Shown: in pieces, positions 46,442 through 56,922 of the stretch
How positions within the stretch are numbered: position 1 is the stretch's first letter
Layout: each line of letters begins with the position of its first letter
Assembly: GCA_019636555.1 (NCBI GenBank)
Contig: JAHBXH010000001.1
Span: 2,762,928 to 2,826,927 of the forward strand
Origin: Phycisphaeraceae bacterium
Lineage (GTDB): Bacteria; Planctomycetota; Phycisphaerae; Phycisphaerales; UBA1924
DNA length: 64,000 bases
Direction of reading: 5' to 3'
Notes under the pieces: generated by a model
Databases searched by the model: none
What the model was told of the DNA's origin: nothing
What the model saw: the letters and a program-made list of their open reading frames with translations, nothing else
Made by a program: the position numbers and the translations under genes

Positions 46442-49400
46442 ATGCGCCTGGTCAAACTGTCTCTCGCCGGCTTCAAGTCGTTCGCCGACCCCACCGAGTT
46501 CATTTTCGAGGACATGGTGACGGGCATCGTCGGTCCCAACGGCTGCGGCAAGAGCAACGTCGTCGACGCGATCAAATGGGTGCTGGGCGAGCGCAGCAGC
46601 AAGAGCCTTCGCGGCACGGAAATGCTCGACGTCATCTTCGCCGGAAGCGCCGGGCGCAAACCCGCCGGGATGGCCAGCGTCACCCTCACCTTTGAAAACC
46701 CGGTACGAACCGATCTCGCTCCGGCGGATGCCGCAATCGGCGAAACGACCGAATCGATCGAACCAGAAGGAAGCATCACGCCCGATGGGCTCGCAGATGC
46801 CGCTGGCGAAGCGGCCGCGCTCGAAGAGGCCGAGGACTCGATCGTCGACGCGAGCGTGAAGGGCAAGCGCGGCCTTCCCATCGACCACGACACGGTCGAG
46901 GTCGAGCGCCGGCTGTACCGGGACGGGACAAGCCAGTATCTGATCAACGGACGACGCGCGCGTCTCCGCGACATCCGCGAGCTATTCCTGGATACGGGCA
47001 TCGGCGCCGACGCCTATTCGATCATCGAACAGGGCAAGGTCGATCGCATGCTCCTCGCAAGCCCGCAGGAACGGCGCGCGATCTTCGAAGAAGCCGCGGG
47101 AGTCGCCAAGTACAAGCAGCGCCGCATCGAAGCGATGCGCAAGCTCGAAAAGACCGAGCAGAATCTCGCGAGCACACGCCTGCAACTCGAAAGCACCGAG
47201 CGCCGCCTTCGTCTGGTCAAGGGTCAAGCCGCCAAGGCCCGCAAGTTCCAGACACTCGATACCGAACTGACCGCGTGGCGCACGGCACTGGCATTCGATC
47301 AGTACGACGAACTTCGCACGCGTCTCGACGGGCTCGCCAGCCGGCAGAGCGATCTGGAATCACAGCGCACGAGCGCGCAGCAGCAGGTCATGCAACTCGA
47401 CGAGCAGAGGCTGCAGGCCGAGGCAACCCGCGCCGAGAAGCAGGCGATCGGCCGGGCCGCGGAACAGGAAAGGCTGAACGTCGCGTTCCAGTCGTCCCAG
47501 GCGACGCAGAAGCGCGAAATGTCGCAGCGCTCGCTCACGGATGTCGTCGCGCGGCTGGAACTCGATCGCGATCGCCTGTCGAATCTCGAGCAGGAACTGG
47601 TCAAAGTCGGCGCGGCGATCGCGGATACGAGTGAAACGCTCGCCGCCGAAGCGGAAAAGCGCGACGAGCAGGAGCGTGCGCTCGCGGCACTCACTTCCGA
47701 ACGTGCTTCGCTCCTGACCGAAGCGCAGGCCCGCGAGGATGAACTCGCGCAGAAGCGCCGGCAGATGCAGCAGATCGACCGCGAGCGCGCCGGTCTCGTC
47801 GCCTCCGCCGAAGCCGAGGAAAGGCAGGCACGCGGGCTCGCGGATCAGATCGCCGGGCTCGAGCGCCGCGCCGAGCAGATCCAGGCAGGGATGCTCGCGA
47901 CCGAGCGCGACAGCGAACAGGCCCGCCAGGCTTTCGCGCAGTTCGGGTCGGAAGTGTCGAGGCTGGAAGGCGAACTCGAATCGGCGCTGGCGGAACTTGA
48001 GCGCCTCTCGGGCGGCCGCGATTCGCTCGCCAAGCGCGTCGGCGAGTTGCAGCAGGATCTTGCACGCATCGAGAGCCGGCGCGCCACGCTCCGTGAGATG
48101 GCCGAAGACCACGTCGGCTACGCCGAGGCCGTTCGCGCCGTGCTCAAGGCACGGCAGGAAGGTCGCTTTGCCGGCGTGCGCGGCGCGCTCGCCGATCTGA
48201 TCGAAGTGAATCCGGGCGCGACGCAGGCCGTCGAAGCAGCGCTCGGCGCCGGGTTGCAGGCGCTGGTCGTCGAAACCCCGGCGCAGCTGCCGAATGCAGA
48301 AGAGATCGCGTCGCTGCCGGGGCGCGTGACTTTTCTTCCGCTCGACGTCGGATCCCAGCGCACCGGCGAATTCCCCGGCACGATCTCCGATGTCGATCCG
48401 ACACTGGCATCCAAAGTCGTCCGGCTCGGCGGGCTCGTCACGCCCCGCGCGGGGCTCGAGAGCGCAGAGGCATTGTCGCGCACCATCGACCGCTTGCTGG
48501 GTGAGACGTTCGTCGTCGAATCGATCGATGGCGCGCTCATGCTCGCCGCTTCCGGCGTGCTGCCGGAGCGGGCCCGTTTCGTCACGCAGGATGGAACGGT
48601 CATCGAGAGCGACGGCCGCGTGATCGCGGGTCCGCTCGGCGCCGACAGCGCGTCGGGCGTGGGCGTGCTCGCCCGCCGCGAAGAAACCGAAAAACTCGAA
48701 GAGCAGGCGGCGCAGGTTCGCGCCCAGCTCGATGCCGCCAAGGGCGAACTCGCAACCGTCGGCTCCGCCGCCTCGGCGCTCGGCGAACAGACCGGCGCGC
48801 TCCGACGCGAGCTGGCCGAATCCCAGCGCCAGGCCGTTGCGCACCACGGCTTGATGGAGCGCAAGACCGCCGAACTCGCCCGCATCGTCCGCGATCAGAG
48901 CGAATCGGGTCAGCAACTCGAAGGGCTCCGCGCCCGTCGCACCAGGCTCGAACAGGAAGCGAGCGAACTCCGCGAGCGGGCGCAGAAGCTCGGCGGGCTT
49001 CTCGAAGAGCACACCGCCCAGACCCGCGAGGCCGAGGCCGCTTCCGCCGCATCCCGCGCCCGCGCCGAAGCGCTCTCGGAACAGTGCACCCAGGTCAAGG
49101 TCGCGGTCGAGCGCCTCACGGCGCAGGCCTCGGTCGCTCGCCGCGAACTCTCCCGCCTCGAACTCGCGCGCGACGATGCCGAGCGACAGAAGCGCGATCT
49201 TTCGGCCCACGCCGAGCAGGGCGCAGCCCGCGTCGAAGAACTCAACGCCGCGATCAAGGAGAGCAGCTCGCTCATCGAGGAGTCCGCCGCGGCCCTCGCC
49301 GAGGTCTCCGCAAGATCCGAGGCGATCTCGAAGGAAATCGCGGGCGCGAGCGACATCGTCATCGAAGTAACCGAATCGCTCAACTCCGCGCGCGAGCACG

Positions 49401-50440
49401 CCATGACCCTCGAGCGCGATTGGAACGCGCTCGAGATCACCCGGCGCGAGCTCGAGGTAAAGCGCGAGACCGTCGAGGAGCGCACGCACCAGGAACTCCG
49501 CGTCGATCTCGCGGCCGAGTACCCGCAGTACCGCGAGATGCTCGCGACGGGCGATGTAAGCAAACCCGACGTGTCGAGCGCCGCGGCATGCATCGCAAAC
49601 CTCAAGGAACAGATCAAAGCGCTGGGCAATGTGAACCTCGACGCGATCGACGAGGAAGGCACGCTTGAGTCGGCCAACGAAACCCTTGTAAAACAAGTGG
49701 CGGACATGGACACCGCCCGGGCGACACTCGTCGAGCTCATCGAGAAGCTCAATGTCATCTCCAAGGAGAGGTTCGGCGCCGTGTTCACGAAAATCCAGGA
49801 ACAGTTCGGCGGCGCCGAAGGAATGTTCCGGCGCCTCTTCGGCGGAGGCAAAGCCGAGGTCCGCCTCATGCCCCTCGTGCGCGAGATCGAGAACGCCGAC
49901 GGCACCATCAGCAAGGTCGAAACCGAGGAGGTCGATCTGCTCGAGAGCGGCATCGAGGTCGTTGCGAAGCCGCCCGGAAAAGAGCCTCGCAGCATCAGCC
50001 AATTGTCGGGAGGCGAGAAGACGCTCACGGCGGTGGCGCTCCTGATGAGCATCTTCCGCAGCAAGCCATCGTGCTTCTGCATCCTTGACGAAGTGGACGC
50101 GGCGCTCGACGAGAGCAACGTCAACCGCTTCGGGCAGGTGGTACGCCAGTTCACCGATCTCTCGCACTTCATCGTCATCACGCACAACAAGCGGACGATG
50201 CAGCAGGCCGATCGCCTCTTCGGCGTGACGATGCAGGAGCGCGGCGTTTCGACGCGCGTCACCGTGAAGTTCGAGCAGGTCGGCAAGGACGGGTCGATCC
50301 GGCACGACGCGCAGTCGACGGCGGCACAATCGATCGAACCGAAGCAAGTTTCGGATGGTGCGGCTTCGCCGGGTCCGCTGCGCCGGGCGCTCGCGGCGAT
50401 GCACGAGCGCGAATCTCCGGTTGTCCCGAGCGACAACTGA
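46442..50440 (+). CDS. smc: Chromosome segregation protein SMC
   Basis: The 1332-residue SMC ATPase has Walker [10 protein letters not shown] (31-39), '[21 protein letters not shown]', '[20 protein letters not shown]', long coiled coils, a hinge (about 560-700, '[20 protein letters not shown]'), signature LSGGEKTL (about 1189) and Walker [13 protein letters not shown]. It compacts and resolves chromosomes. It is about 150 residues longer than usual; about 60 acidic/Ala-rich residues (88-147) are inserted in the N-terminal head. The ATG at 46442 begins the canonical [15 protein letters not shown] and follows AGGAGG by 11 nt. MoxR follows at 22 nt. Confidence 0.95.
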   Translation: MRLVKLSLAGFKSFADPTEFIFEDMVTGIVGPNGCGKSNVVDAIKWVLGERSSKSLRGTEMLDVIFAGSAGRKPAGMASVTLTFENPVRTDLAPADAAIGETTESIEPEGSITPDGLADAAGEAAALEEAEDSIVDASVKGKRGLPIDHDTVEVERRLYRDGTSQYLINGRRARLRDIRELFLDTGIGADAYSIIEQGKVDRMLLASPQERRAIFEEAAGVAKYKQRRIEAMRKLEKTEQNLASTRLQLESTERRLRLVKGQAAKARKFQTLDTELTAWRTALAFDQYDELRTRLDGLASRQSDLESQRTSAQQQVMQLDEQRLQAEATRAEKQAIGRAAEQERLNVAFQSSQATQKREMSQRSLTDVVARLELDRDRLSNLEQELVKVGAAIADTSETLAAEAEKRDEQERALAALTSERASLLTEAQAREDELAQKRRQMQQIDRERAGLVASAEAEERQARGLADQIAGLERRAEQIQAGMLATERDSEQARQAFAQFGSEVSRLEGELESALAELERLSGGRDSLAKRVGELQQDLARIESRRATLREMAEDHVGYAEAVRAVLKARQEGRFAGVRGALADLIEVNPGATQAVEAALGAGLQALVVETPAQLPNAEEIASLPGRVTFLPLDVGSQRTGEFPGTISDVDPTLASKVVRLGGLVTPRAGLESAEALSRTIDRLLGETFVVESIDGALMLAASGVLPERARFVTQDGTVIESDGRVIAGPLGADSASGVGVLARREETEKLEEQAAQVRAQLDAAKGELATVGSAASALGEQTGALRRELAESQRQAVAHHGLMERKTAELARIVRDQSESGQQLEGLRARRTRLEQEASELRERAQKLGGLLEEHTAQTREAEAASAASRARAEALSEQCTQVKVAVERLTAQASVARRELSRLELARDDAERQKRDLSAHAEQGAARVEELNAAIKESSSLIEESAAALAEVSARSEAISKEIAGASDIVIEVTESLNSAREHAMTLERDWNALEITRRELEVKRETVEERTHQELRVDLAAEYPQYREMLATGDVSKPDVSSAAACIANLKEQIKALGNVNLDAIDEEGTLESANETLVKQVADMDTARATLVELIEKLNVISKERFGAVFTKIQEQFGGAEGMFRRLFGGGKAEVRLMPLVREIENADGTISKVETEEVDLLESGIEVVAKPPGKEPRSISQLSGGEKTLTAVALLMSIFRSKPSCFCILDEVDAALDESNVNRFGQVVRQFTDLSHFIVITHNKRTMQQADRLFGVTMQERGVSTRVTVKFEQVGKDGSIRHDAQSTAAQSIEPKQVSDGAASPGPLRRALAAMHERESPVVPSDN

Positions 50441-50462
50441 CGGATTCCGCTACGATCGGCCC

Positions 50463-51494
50463 GTGAGCGATCCGAACGAAGACATCAATCAACTCGCCGA
50501 CCAATTCCGCAAAGATTTCGCGGGCGCGCTCGAACAGGTTTCGCGCGTCATCGTCGGGCAGAAGGACATCATCGAGGGCGTCTTGGTGTGCCTGTTTCTC
50601 GGCGGTCACGTGCTGCTCGAGGGCGTGCCGGGGATCGGAAAGACGCTTCTGGTGCGCACGCTCGCGCGCTCCACGAGTCTTTCGTTCAGCCGCGTGCAGT
50701 TCACGCCCGACCTGATGCCCGCGGACATCACCGGCACGACCGTGGTGATCGAGAGCGCGGGCGAGGGCGGACGAACACAGCGCGAGTTTCGATTCCGCGA
50801 GGGGCCGGTGTTCGCTCAGGTCATCCTCGCGGACGAGATCAATCGCGCCACACCGAAGACGCAATCGGCGCTGCTCGAAGCGATGCAGGAGCGCAGCGTC
50901 ACCGTCGGCGGCGCGACGTATCCGCTGCCGTCTCCGTTTCTTGTGATGGCGACGCAGAATCCGATCGAGCAGGAAGGTACTTATCCGTTGCCGGAAGCGC
51001 AGCTCGATCGCTTTTTCTTCAAGTTGCTCGTTCGCCCGCCGGGGCGGGAGGACCTCGCGGAGATTCTGGAGCGAACAACCGGCAGCGAGGAAGCGGCGCC
51101 GAGTTCATCGCTCGACGCGGCGCGGATCCTCGCGCACCGCGATCTGATCCGGCGCGTGCCGATCGCACCGAGCGTGCGCGACTACGCGGTACGGCTGGTT
51201 CTCGCGACGCAGCCTGCGGCAACCGTTTCCGGCCGGTCGTTCGCGACGCCGATGGTGAATCAGTACGTGCGGCTGGGGGCTTCGCCCCGCGCGGCGCAGA
51301 CGCTGGTGCTGGCTGGTAAATGCCGCGCGCTGCGTGAGGGACGGGTGGCCGTGTCCACGGAAGACATCGCGGAAGCGGCCCTGCCCGCGATGCGTCACCG
51401 GCTGATCATGAATTTCGAGGCGAGCGCGGAAGGGGTCACTCCCGATGCGGTGGTTTCGAATATCGTGCAGACTTTGCCGCTCGAAGGAACTTGA
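50463..51494 (+). CDS. MoxR family AAA+ ATPase
   Basis: The 343-residue ATPase has Walker A GVPGIGKT (54-61), 'SFSRVQFTPDLMPADITGT', Walker B 'VILADEINRATPKTQSALLE', the sensor region 'LVMATQNPIEQEGTYPLPEA' and 'LDRFFFKLLV'. MoxR proteins act as chaperones that load or activate partners, often vWA proteins. The GTG at 50463 begins the conserved region and follows smc by 22 nt. The lipoprotein gene follows directly, and a vWA protein gene is on the opposite strand at 54.9-56.9 kb. Confidence 0.93.
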   Translation: MSDPNEDINQLADQFRKDFAGALEQVSRVIVGQKDIIEGVLVCLFLGGHVLLEGVPGIGKTLLVRTLARSTSLSFSRVQFTPDLMPADITGTTVVIESAGEGGRTQREFRFREGPVFAQVILADEINRATPKTQSALLEAMQERSVTVGGATYPLPSPFLVMATQNPIEQEGTYPLPEAQLDRFFFKLLVRPPGREDLAEILERTTGSEEAAPSSSLDAARILAHRDLIRRVPIAPSVRDYAVRLVLATQPAATVSGRSFATPMVNQYVRLGASPRAAQTLVLAGKCRALREGRVAVSTEDIAEAALPAMRHRLIMNFEASAEGVTPDAVVSNIVQTLPLEGT

Positions 51495-51556
51495 GAAGCG
51501 CGTTTCGCCGGCGGTGCAACCCCGAAGCGGCGTGCTGCGAACCATCCATTTACCCG

Positions 51557-53371
51557 GTGCAGAAGGCCACGCGCATCCTCGTCTTTGGATTGATGATCCC
51601 GATTCTCGGGTGCTCGACGAGTCCCCCTCCGGCGAAGCAGCCTTCGCCGTTTGGTCCGGCGCAGAGCACAAACTTTCTGCCGCCGACGCCAAAGGCGGAA
51701 GACAGGCAGCCGCTTATCGCGGTGTTCGGTCAGACACTGCTCGTTCCGGCATCGGCGATTCTTGGGAGCACGGGGCGCATCCCCCAGGCGAAACTCGACG
51801 ACGGGCGGGAGGTGCCGATCACGATTCGGCGGGCGACGGCCGAAGCATTTTCGACGGGACAATCGTTTGGCTCACTCGAGAGCATCGCGTCGAGATGGGT
51901 CGGGCCGGTGGGCCGAATCAATGAAACAACAGGCGCGGGTGTCTCGCAGCCGGGTGCGAGCACGATCGAATTCTGCGAAGTTGGATTGCCGCCGGATGCG
52001 ATCGGGCACTGGCTCTGGATCGGGGACAAGCACATCGATCTCGCGTGGATTCCAGCGGAGAAGCCGCTGAAGTTCGAGATTCCGGAACTATCGCGTGCGG
52101 CGCGGAGCGATCCGCTTGTGCTCGAGTGCCTGCGCCTGGAGGGGATGAGCCCGTTCACGCGCTGGAGATCGGCGCTTTTCGGTCTTCCGGCGGCGCCGAC
52201 AACGCTTGCGCCGGTGCCGTTCGCCCTCGATTCGCTCGAGCCGGTGGCGCGGCCCGATCCGCCGACGATTTCGGACTTGCTCGCGGCGCGGCAGAGCGCG
52301 ATGTGGAATCACGCCCTGCTGCGGCTTCTGCGCGCCGATGCATCGCTCTACCGGCGCGTGCTTGTTGAGTGCACGCGGGTGGTGCGATTGAGCGGAGCGA
52401 CCGATCGGTTTGCGCCCGCGTGGGCCGACGCGGCGGACTCTCAGGCGCTGCTGGATGCTCTGCTTTCGAACCGGGACACTTCGCAAGGCGTGATTGCCGC
52501 GGCAACCAACTGGCTCTCGCGCCGACCTCCCGCGTGCGCGTGGGTCAGCGATGATGCCGGGCTGCTCGACACCGAATCGCGGATGCCGTTGCCGCGTATC
52601 GGCCTGGCGAACTTGAGCGGTGCGCCCGCGCTCGGATGGGCCGGGGGACGCGTTGCCGCGCAATCGCCGGAACTCATTTCGATTCCGCCGGACCGTGCCC
52701 AGATTGTTGCTATCCCGGCACTCGCTCTGTCCGCCGGGAACGACGATGGATCGTCGGTCGAAGCACACGTCGGCGTCTGGTCCACTCGACTCGCGGTGAA
52801 CCGGCGCAGTCTGGCTGCACGCCCGCCGGGATTGCTCATCGCGCCGACGTTTCTCGATCTCACAATTTCTTCGTGGACACGCTCGCAAACCCTCAGCCCT
52901 GTTCCCACCGGCGACCGGTCGGACATGGGCGCCCTGGCGGCGCGGCTGGTCCGCGAAGCCGGGCCGACCAATGTTCCGACCGGCTCGGGCTGGTCGATCT
53001 ACCTCGAGGTGGAGCGGAGCACGTTCGAGCATCAGACGATCCGGATCTGGTACGGACCGATCGATCGTCCGACGCAGGTTGTGCAGGTGGAATTGCCCGA
53101 GACCTCGCGCATTCCCGAGAGCGGCGAAGCGGTCGCGACGGTGCGCGAAGCCGGCACGCGCGACTCGCTGCTGCCGGGGGCGCAGATCGTCCCCTCGGCC
53201 GGTCACTGGTCGCTCCGGCTTCCGGTTCCGAATCGTGCCGTCGAGAGACCCGGTCTCGTTCGATTCGGCGTCGAGCACGTGCGCGGGAATATCCGTTCGT
53301 CGTGGCCTCGCGCCGTCTTTCCATGGTCCACCGAGCCGGCACGTGCGTGCGTCGATTTGACGAAGTGGTAG
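51557..53371 (+). CDS. Large lipoprotein of unknown function
   Basis: The product has about 604 residues. The signal peptide starts at a GTG (51557) giving MQKATRILVFGLMIPILGCS with lipobox ILGC. The rest is a globular, beta-rich exported protein without motifs that could be assigned. A TTG at 51491, overlapping the MoxR stop, is an alternative start. The position right after moxR suggests a substrate or partner of that ATPase, as inference. Its stop lies one base from the convergent alkaline phosphatase stop. Confidence 0.75.
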   Translation: MQKATRILVFGLMIPILGCSTSPPPAKQPSPFGPAQSTNFLPPTPKAEDRQPLIAVFGQTLLVPASAILGSTGRIPQAKLDDGREVPITIRRATAEAFSTGQSFGSLESIASRWVGPVGRINETTGAGVSQPGASTIEFCEVGLPPDAIGHWLWIGDKHIDLAWIPAEKPLKFEIPELSRAARSDPLVLECLRLEGMSPFTRWRSALFGLPAAPTTLAPVPFALDSLEPVARPDPPTISDLLAARQSAMWNHALLRLLRADASLYRRVLVECTRVVRLSGATDRFAPAWADAADSQALLDALLSNRDTSQGVIAAATNWLSRRPPACAWVSDDAGLLDTESRMPLPRIGLANLSGAPALGWAGGRVAAQSPELISIPPDRAQIVAIPALALSAGNDDGSSVEAHVGVWSTRLAVNRRSLAARPPGLLIAPTFLDLTISSWTRSQTLSPVPTGDRSDMGALAARLVREAGPTNVPTGSGWSIYLEVERSTFEHQTIRIWYGPIDRPTQVVQVELPETSRIPESGEAVATVREAGTRDSLLPGAQIVPSAGHWSLRLPVPNRAVERPGLVRFGVEHVRGNIRSSWPRAVFPWSTEPARACVDLTKW

Positions 53372-53372
53372 A

Positions 53373-54851
53373 TCAGATCGCGCGCGCGGGCCGAAGATCG
53401 AGCGCTTCGGTCATCACGCCGTGCAACTCGATGTTGTCGATGAAGGGCGCGATCCTCTCGCTGCCCGGTCCGAGCGCCGTCAGTTCCACGAAGTCCGCGG
53501 TGTGATTCGGGCTCACGAATCCGATGCCGAAGTGATTTGCGAGACAGCTTCCGAGAACACTGCTCGCGCGGCTCATCGGTTCGAAGAGCTGCGGGTTCTG
53601 GCCGCGGAGCGCTCCGACGAACGCTGCGATTTCTTCGCGACCGAGTTCAACACCGGTTGCCTCGCGGACGATTGAGCCGACACGATCCTGTCCGGTGATC
53701 ACTTCGTGAACCACGGGGTCGTCGTACTCGAGCTTTAGTCCGAGCTGCGAGAAGACCCAGTCGAACGAGTGGCGGGTGTGGGCGAGACTTTCGATTCCTC
53801 TGTAACTTTCCGGTCCGTACACGGTCAGGCCCGGATTCCCGTTGCCGTGATCGGTGGTCACAATGAGAAGCGTGTCGTCCCGGTTCTCGATCCACGCGAG
53901 CACCGCACCGAGCGCGCGATCGAACGCGAGTTGCTCTCCGATCAGGGTGCCGGCATCATTTGCGTGTGCCGCGTGATCGACGCGGCCACCCTCGATCTGG
54001 AGCACGAAGCCGTTGCTGTGCCGCGAAAGCTGCGAGAGAGCGAGCGTTGTCATCTCCGCCAGGGATGGATCGATGTTGTCGCGCTCGCACTCATAGCGAA
54101 GATGGGATTTTTCAAAAAGACCCAGCACCGGGCCGGGCGCTTCGGCTCCGAGAGTCTTGGAGTAGTCCTCAAAGTCGGAGCGGCTTCGGAGAACCTTGAG
54201 ATCCGTACGCGTCGCGAGGAGCGCTTCGGGGAAGAACTTGCTCCCGCCTCCGAGCGTCACATCGACCCGTCGCTCGATGATCTGACGTGCGATCTCTCCC
54301 TCGGCGTTTCGCGAAGGGTGATTGGCGATGAAGCCTGCGGGTGTCGCGTGTGTCACCCGCGTGGTGGTGACAAGACCGGTCGCCTTGCCGTTCTGTGCCG
54401 CCTGCACGAGAATCGGCGTCGGGGTCTTTCCGTCGGGGGTGAAATTGACGGCCTCATTGTTGATATGGACGCCGGTTCCCCAGGCCGAGCTCGCGGCGGA
54501 CGAATCGGTCACGAGCGAATCGGCGGAACTGGTCCGCATGACCGACCGCCGGGCACCCTCACGACCCCAGAAATCGATCCAGCTGGTTTGCTTGGCGTGT
54601 CGAACCCGGCACGCGATCTCGGCGAGCGAGAGGGTGCCGAAACTCATGCCGTCGGAGACCATGAAGATGACGTTGTGCGCGGTCTTGGCAGCGGAACTCG
54701 GAGCTGTTCGAACCGGCTGGCGCGCGCGAGCCAGGCCGGGCGCAAATGCGGACGCGGCGGCAAGGCCCGCGGCGGAACCGAGTGAAAGGCCGAGGAAACC
54801 GCGCCGATCAAGCGGCGGGACGAGATGCGGCACGTGCTTGGTTGGTTCCAT
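53373..54851 (-). CDS. Alkaline phosphatase (Tat-exported)
   Basis: The 492-residue product starts with a Tat signal (DRRGFLGLSLGSAAGLA at 15-31). The mature part shows IFMVSDGMSFGTLS (metal site), 'ADSLVTDSSAASSAWGTG' with the nucleophile Ser after Asp, 'VDVTLGGGSKFF', 'LQIEGGRVDHAAHANDAGT' and 'LLIVTTDHGNGNPGL' metal ligands. It hydrolyses phosphomonoesters outside the cytoplasm. It is the last gene of the run fdx-iscX-rlmE-vWA-phosphatase. The ATG at 54851 is chosen because it precedes the Tat motif at a normal distance. Confidence 0.95.
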   Translation of the reverse strand: MEPTKHVPHLVPPLDRRGFLGLSLGSAAGLAAASAFAPGLARARQPVRTAPSSAAKTAHNVIFMVSDGMSFGTLSLAEIACRVRHAKQTSWIDFWGREGARRSVMRTSSADSLVTDSSAASSAWGTGVHINNEAVNFTPDGKTPTPILVQAAQNGKATGLVTTTRVTHATPAGFIANHPSRNAEGEIARQIIERRVDVTLGGGSKFFPEALLATRTDLKVLRSRSDFEDYSKTLGAEAPGPVLGLFEKSHLRYECERDNIDPSLAEMTTLALSQLSRHSNGFVLQIEGGRVDHAAHANDAGTLIGEQLAFDRALGAVLAWIENRDDTLLIVTTDHGNGNPGLTVYGPESYRGIESLAHTRHSFDWVFSQLGLKLEYDDPVVHEVITGQDRVGSIVREATGVELGREEIAAFVGALRGQNPQLFEPMSRASSVLGSCLANHFGIGFVSPNHTADFVELTALGPGSERIAPFIDNIELHGVMTEALDLRPARAI

Positions 54852-54906
54852 GACGATCCCGACGGTGGCTGGATCCGGCGACCCGCATTGTACGGACAAT
54901 GCCCGG

Positions 54907-56913
54907 TTACAAACGTGCAGAGCGCGCGAAGATCAGCCACTCGATCGCGAGCAACGCGGCCGCGAGCACCAGCGCCCACCACCAGACTTCGCGGGGCCGA
55001 GAAATGTTTCCGGTTTGGGAAAGGACGCGGCTCCCGACGCGGAGCACATCGCTCGTTGCAACCGCACTCTCGTGCGAATCGAGCAGGTTGACCGCAATCG
55101 GGGGAAAGCCCGCGCCGGATTCGGGTGTGTACACCCCGGCGCGATCGAGCACGCCGAGCGTCATCCGTCGCTTGGCGTCGGGCGAGTCGCTGACTGGTTG
55201 TCCGGGTGCGATTCTTGCAAGCACGTCCGCCGGACCGACGTATCGGGGCGGATTGCCGATTCCCTCGAAGAAAACGGGCTGCACGGTGAGAAACTGCACG
55301 CCGGCGTTTTCGGCGCCCTTCGAGGTCAAGAGATCGACGGCGGACTTCAGAAATATTGGGAATCCCGCCTGGAGCGGCCAATTCGAATCTTCGAGCCGGA
55401 ACGTAACGAGAATCCTCTTCGGCCCGTTCTCGGGCTCGCTCAGAATGATCAGCGGACTCCGCTCGCTCCGCGCCAACACCTCCGATCCCTTGCCTCGGAA
55501 TGCACGCTCGTGCGCGACGACCACGCCGTCGAGCGTGATATCCCGCAGCAGCGGACTCGACCGTGACCAGGACTGAACCGGGTGTGCTTCTTTGGCGGGC
55601 GCCGGCTCTCCCAGTTCGAGTTCGGGCACTCCGGCGCCGAAGCTCAGGCTCGGAAGGACCGGCGCTGCGCTCGGCGCAACGCCATCGAAGACCACGATGT
55701 CGTAGAACTTCAGTTCGCCCGCCGCGGCCATCGCTTCGTAGCGATCGCGCGTGACGCGTGTGAGTTCGCCCGGGCTCAACTCGGCGAGCGCATCCGCGAG
55801 AAGAAAATCCGCCGAGAAGATCGCGGCGGGTTCGCCATCCATTCGCGGTCCGCCCGCTCGCTGCACCAGTAAAATGCGGGCCGGCGCCGCGTTCCGGAGG
55901 TTGATTGCCGCGGCATTGTCGCTCAAGAGCAAGTCGCGCTCTTCATCGACCAGCAGCGAAACCATCGCGATGCCGCCGGCCGGAACGCTCGCGGAAAACA
56001 CGACCGACGTCTCGCCCAATCCGGCGTTGGTTTGGCCCGAGACAGAAACCGTGCGGGTTTCGAGAACGGCGCCGTCGATCGAGAGCCGAATCGGAACAGA
56101 ACGGGCCGAGCGTGACGCGTTCTGAACCTTGACGAAGATATTGACGACATCCGGATGATCCGCATCTCGGCGCACGGAAAGCACGACGATGCCGAGATTC
56201 TGTTTGTCGGCCGAGGGGGGTGGTCCGCACCGGACGAGTCGCACGACTCCGCCGGGAGAGGGCGGCTCTCTCGATCCATCCTCGAATGATCCGTCGCTGA
56301 AGACGAGCACCTCAGCCCCGGAATCGATCTCTTCGGAAACCCGCACGCTCTGGAGTAGAGCTCGCGCAACCTCCATGGCTGAGTTCAGATCGCCCGGTTG
56401 ATCGGTCGGCGAAACGCGATCGATGGACGAAGCGATACTCCCCGGGTTGGCCGAGAATTCACCGATGATTTCGGCGCCCGAAGAGGCGGCGACAACGGCG
56501 AACTGCGTCGATGCCGCGGATCCATTGACGATGCCGCGCGCCTTGTGCTTGGCTTCGTCGAGTCGGGAGATCCGCTCGCCGGTCGACGATGCGCCGTCCA
56601 TCGCTCGCATCGAAGCGGAGCGATCGATGATGAGCAGGACTTTTCCGGCGTGCTCTCCTGAATGAAGCAGGACCGGCCGTCCCACCGCCGCGATGAGCGT
56701 GCACGCGATCAGCAGGTGGAGCAGCATCAGCCAGCTGGGTTTGGGCGGCGCGATGGGGACGTTGACCTGAATGTCGCTTGCCGATTCGGGCCAGAGCATG
56801 ATCGAACTGACGCGGAGAGGGCGCCGGCGCAACTTGAGCAGATACATCGCGAGGAGTGCCGGCAGCACGAGTGCCGCGGCAATCAGCGCAGATGTTGGTG
56901 CGAGGAACGACAT
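54907..56913 (-). CDS. BatA-like membrane protein with vWA domain
   Basis: The 668-residue product begins with the BatA N-terminal helix pair ('LVLPALLAMYLLKLRRRPLRVSS' and 'LMLLHLLIACTLIAAVGRPV'). It is followed by a von Willebrand A domain with MIDAS DRSASM (about 97-102) and 'VLVFSDGSFEDGS'. A large extracytoplasmic beta-rich part follows, and the C-terminus has a membrane helix (VWWWALVLAAALLAIEWLIF). Such proteins usually work with a MoxR ATPase, which is encoded at 50.5 kb on the other strand. It follows rlmE by 9 nt. Confidence 0.88.
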   Translation of the reverse strand: MSFLAPTSALIAAALVLPALLAMYLLKLRRRPLRVSSIMLWPESASDIQVNVPIAPPKPSWLMLLHLLIACTLIAAVGRPVLLHSGEHAGKVLLIIDRSASMRAMDGASSTGERISRLDEAKHKARGIVNGSAASTQFAVVAASSGAEIIGEFSANPGSIASSIDRVSPTDQPGDLNSAMEVARALLQSVRVSEEIDSGAEVLVFSDGSFEDGSREPPSPGGVVRLVRCGPPPSADKQNLGIVVLSVRRDADHPDVVNIFVKVQNASRSARSVPIRLSIDGAVLETRTVSVSGQTNAGLGETSVVFSASVPAGGIAMVSLLVDEERDLLLSDNAAAINLRNAAPARILLVQRAGGPRMDGEPAAIFSADFLLADALAELSPGELTRVTRDRYEAMAAAGELKFYDIVVFDGVAPSAAPVLPSLSFGAGVPELELGEPAPAKEAHPVQSWSRSSPLLRDITLDGVVVAHERAFRGKGSEVLARSERSPLIILSEPENGPKRILVTFRLEDSNWPLQAGFPIFLKSAVDLLTSKGAENAGVQFLTVQPVFFEGIGNPPRYVGPADVLARIAPGQPVSDSPDAKRRMTLGVLDRAGVYTPESGAGFPPIAVNLLDSHESAVATSDVLRVGSRVLSQTGNISRPREVWWWALVLAAALLAIEWLIFARSARL

Positions 56914-56922
56914 CGCTGGACG

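Noticed and set aside
47360..50404. Minus-strand open frame of about 1014 codons opposite smc
   Set aside because: Antisense to a clear SMC protein and lacking any recognisable domain.
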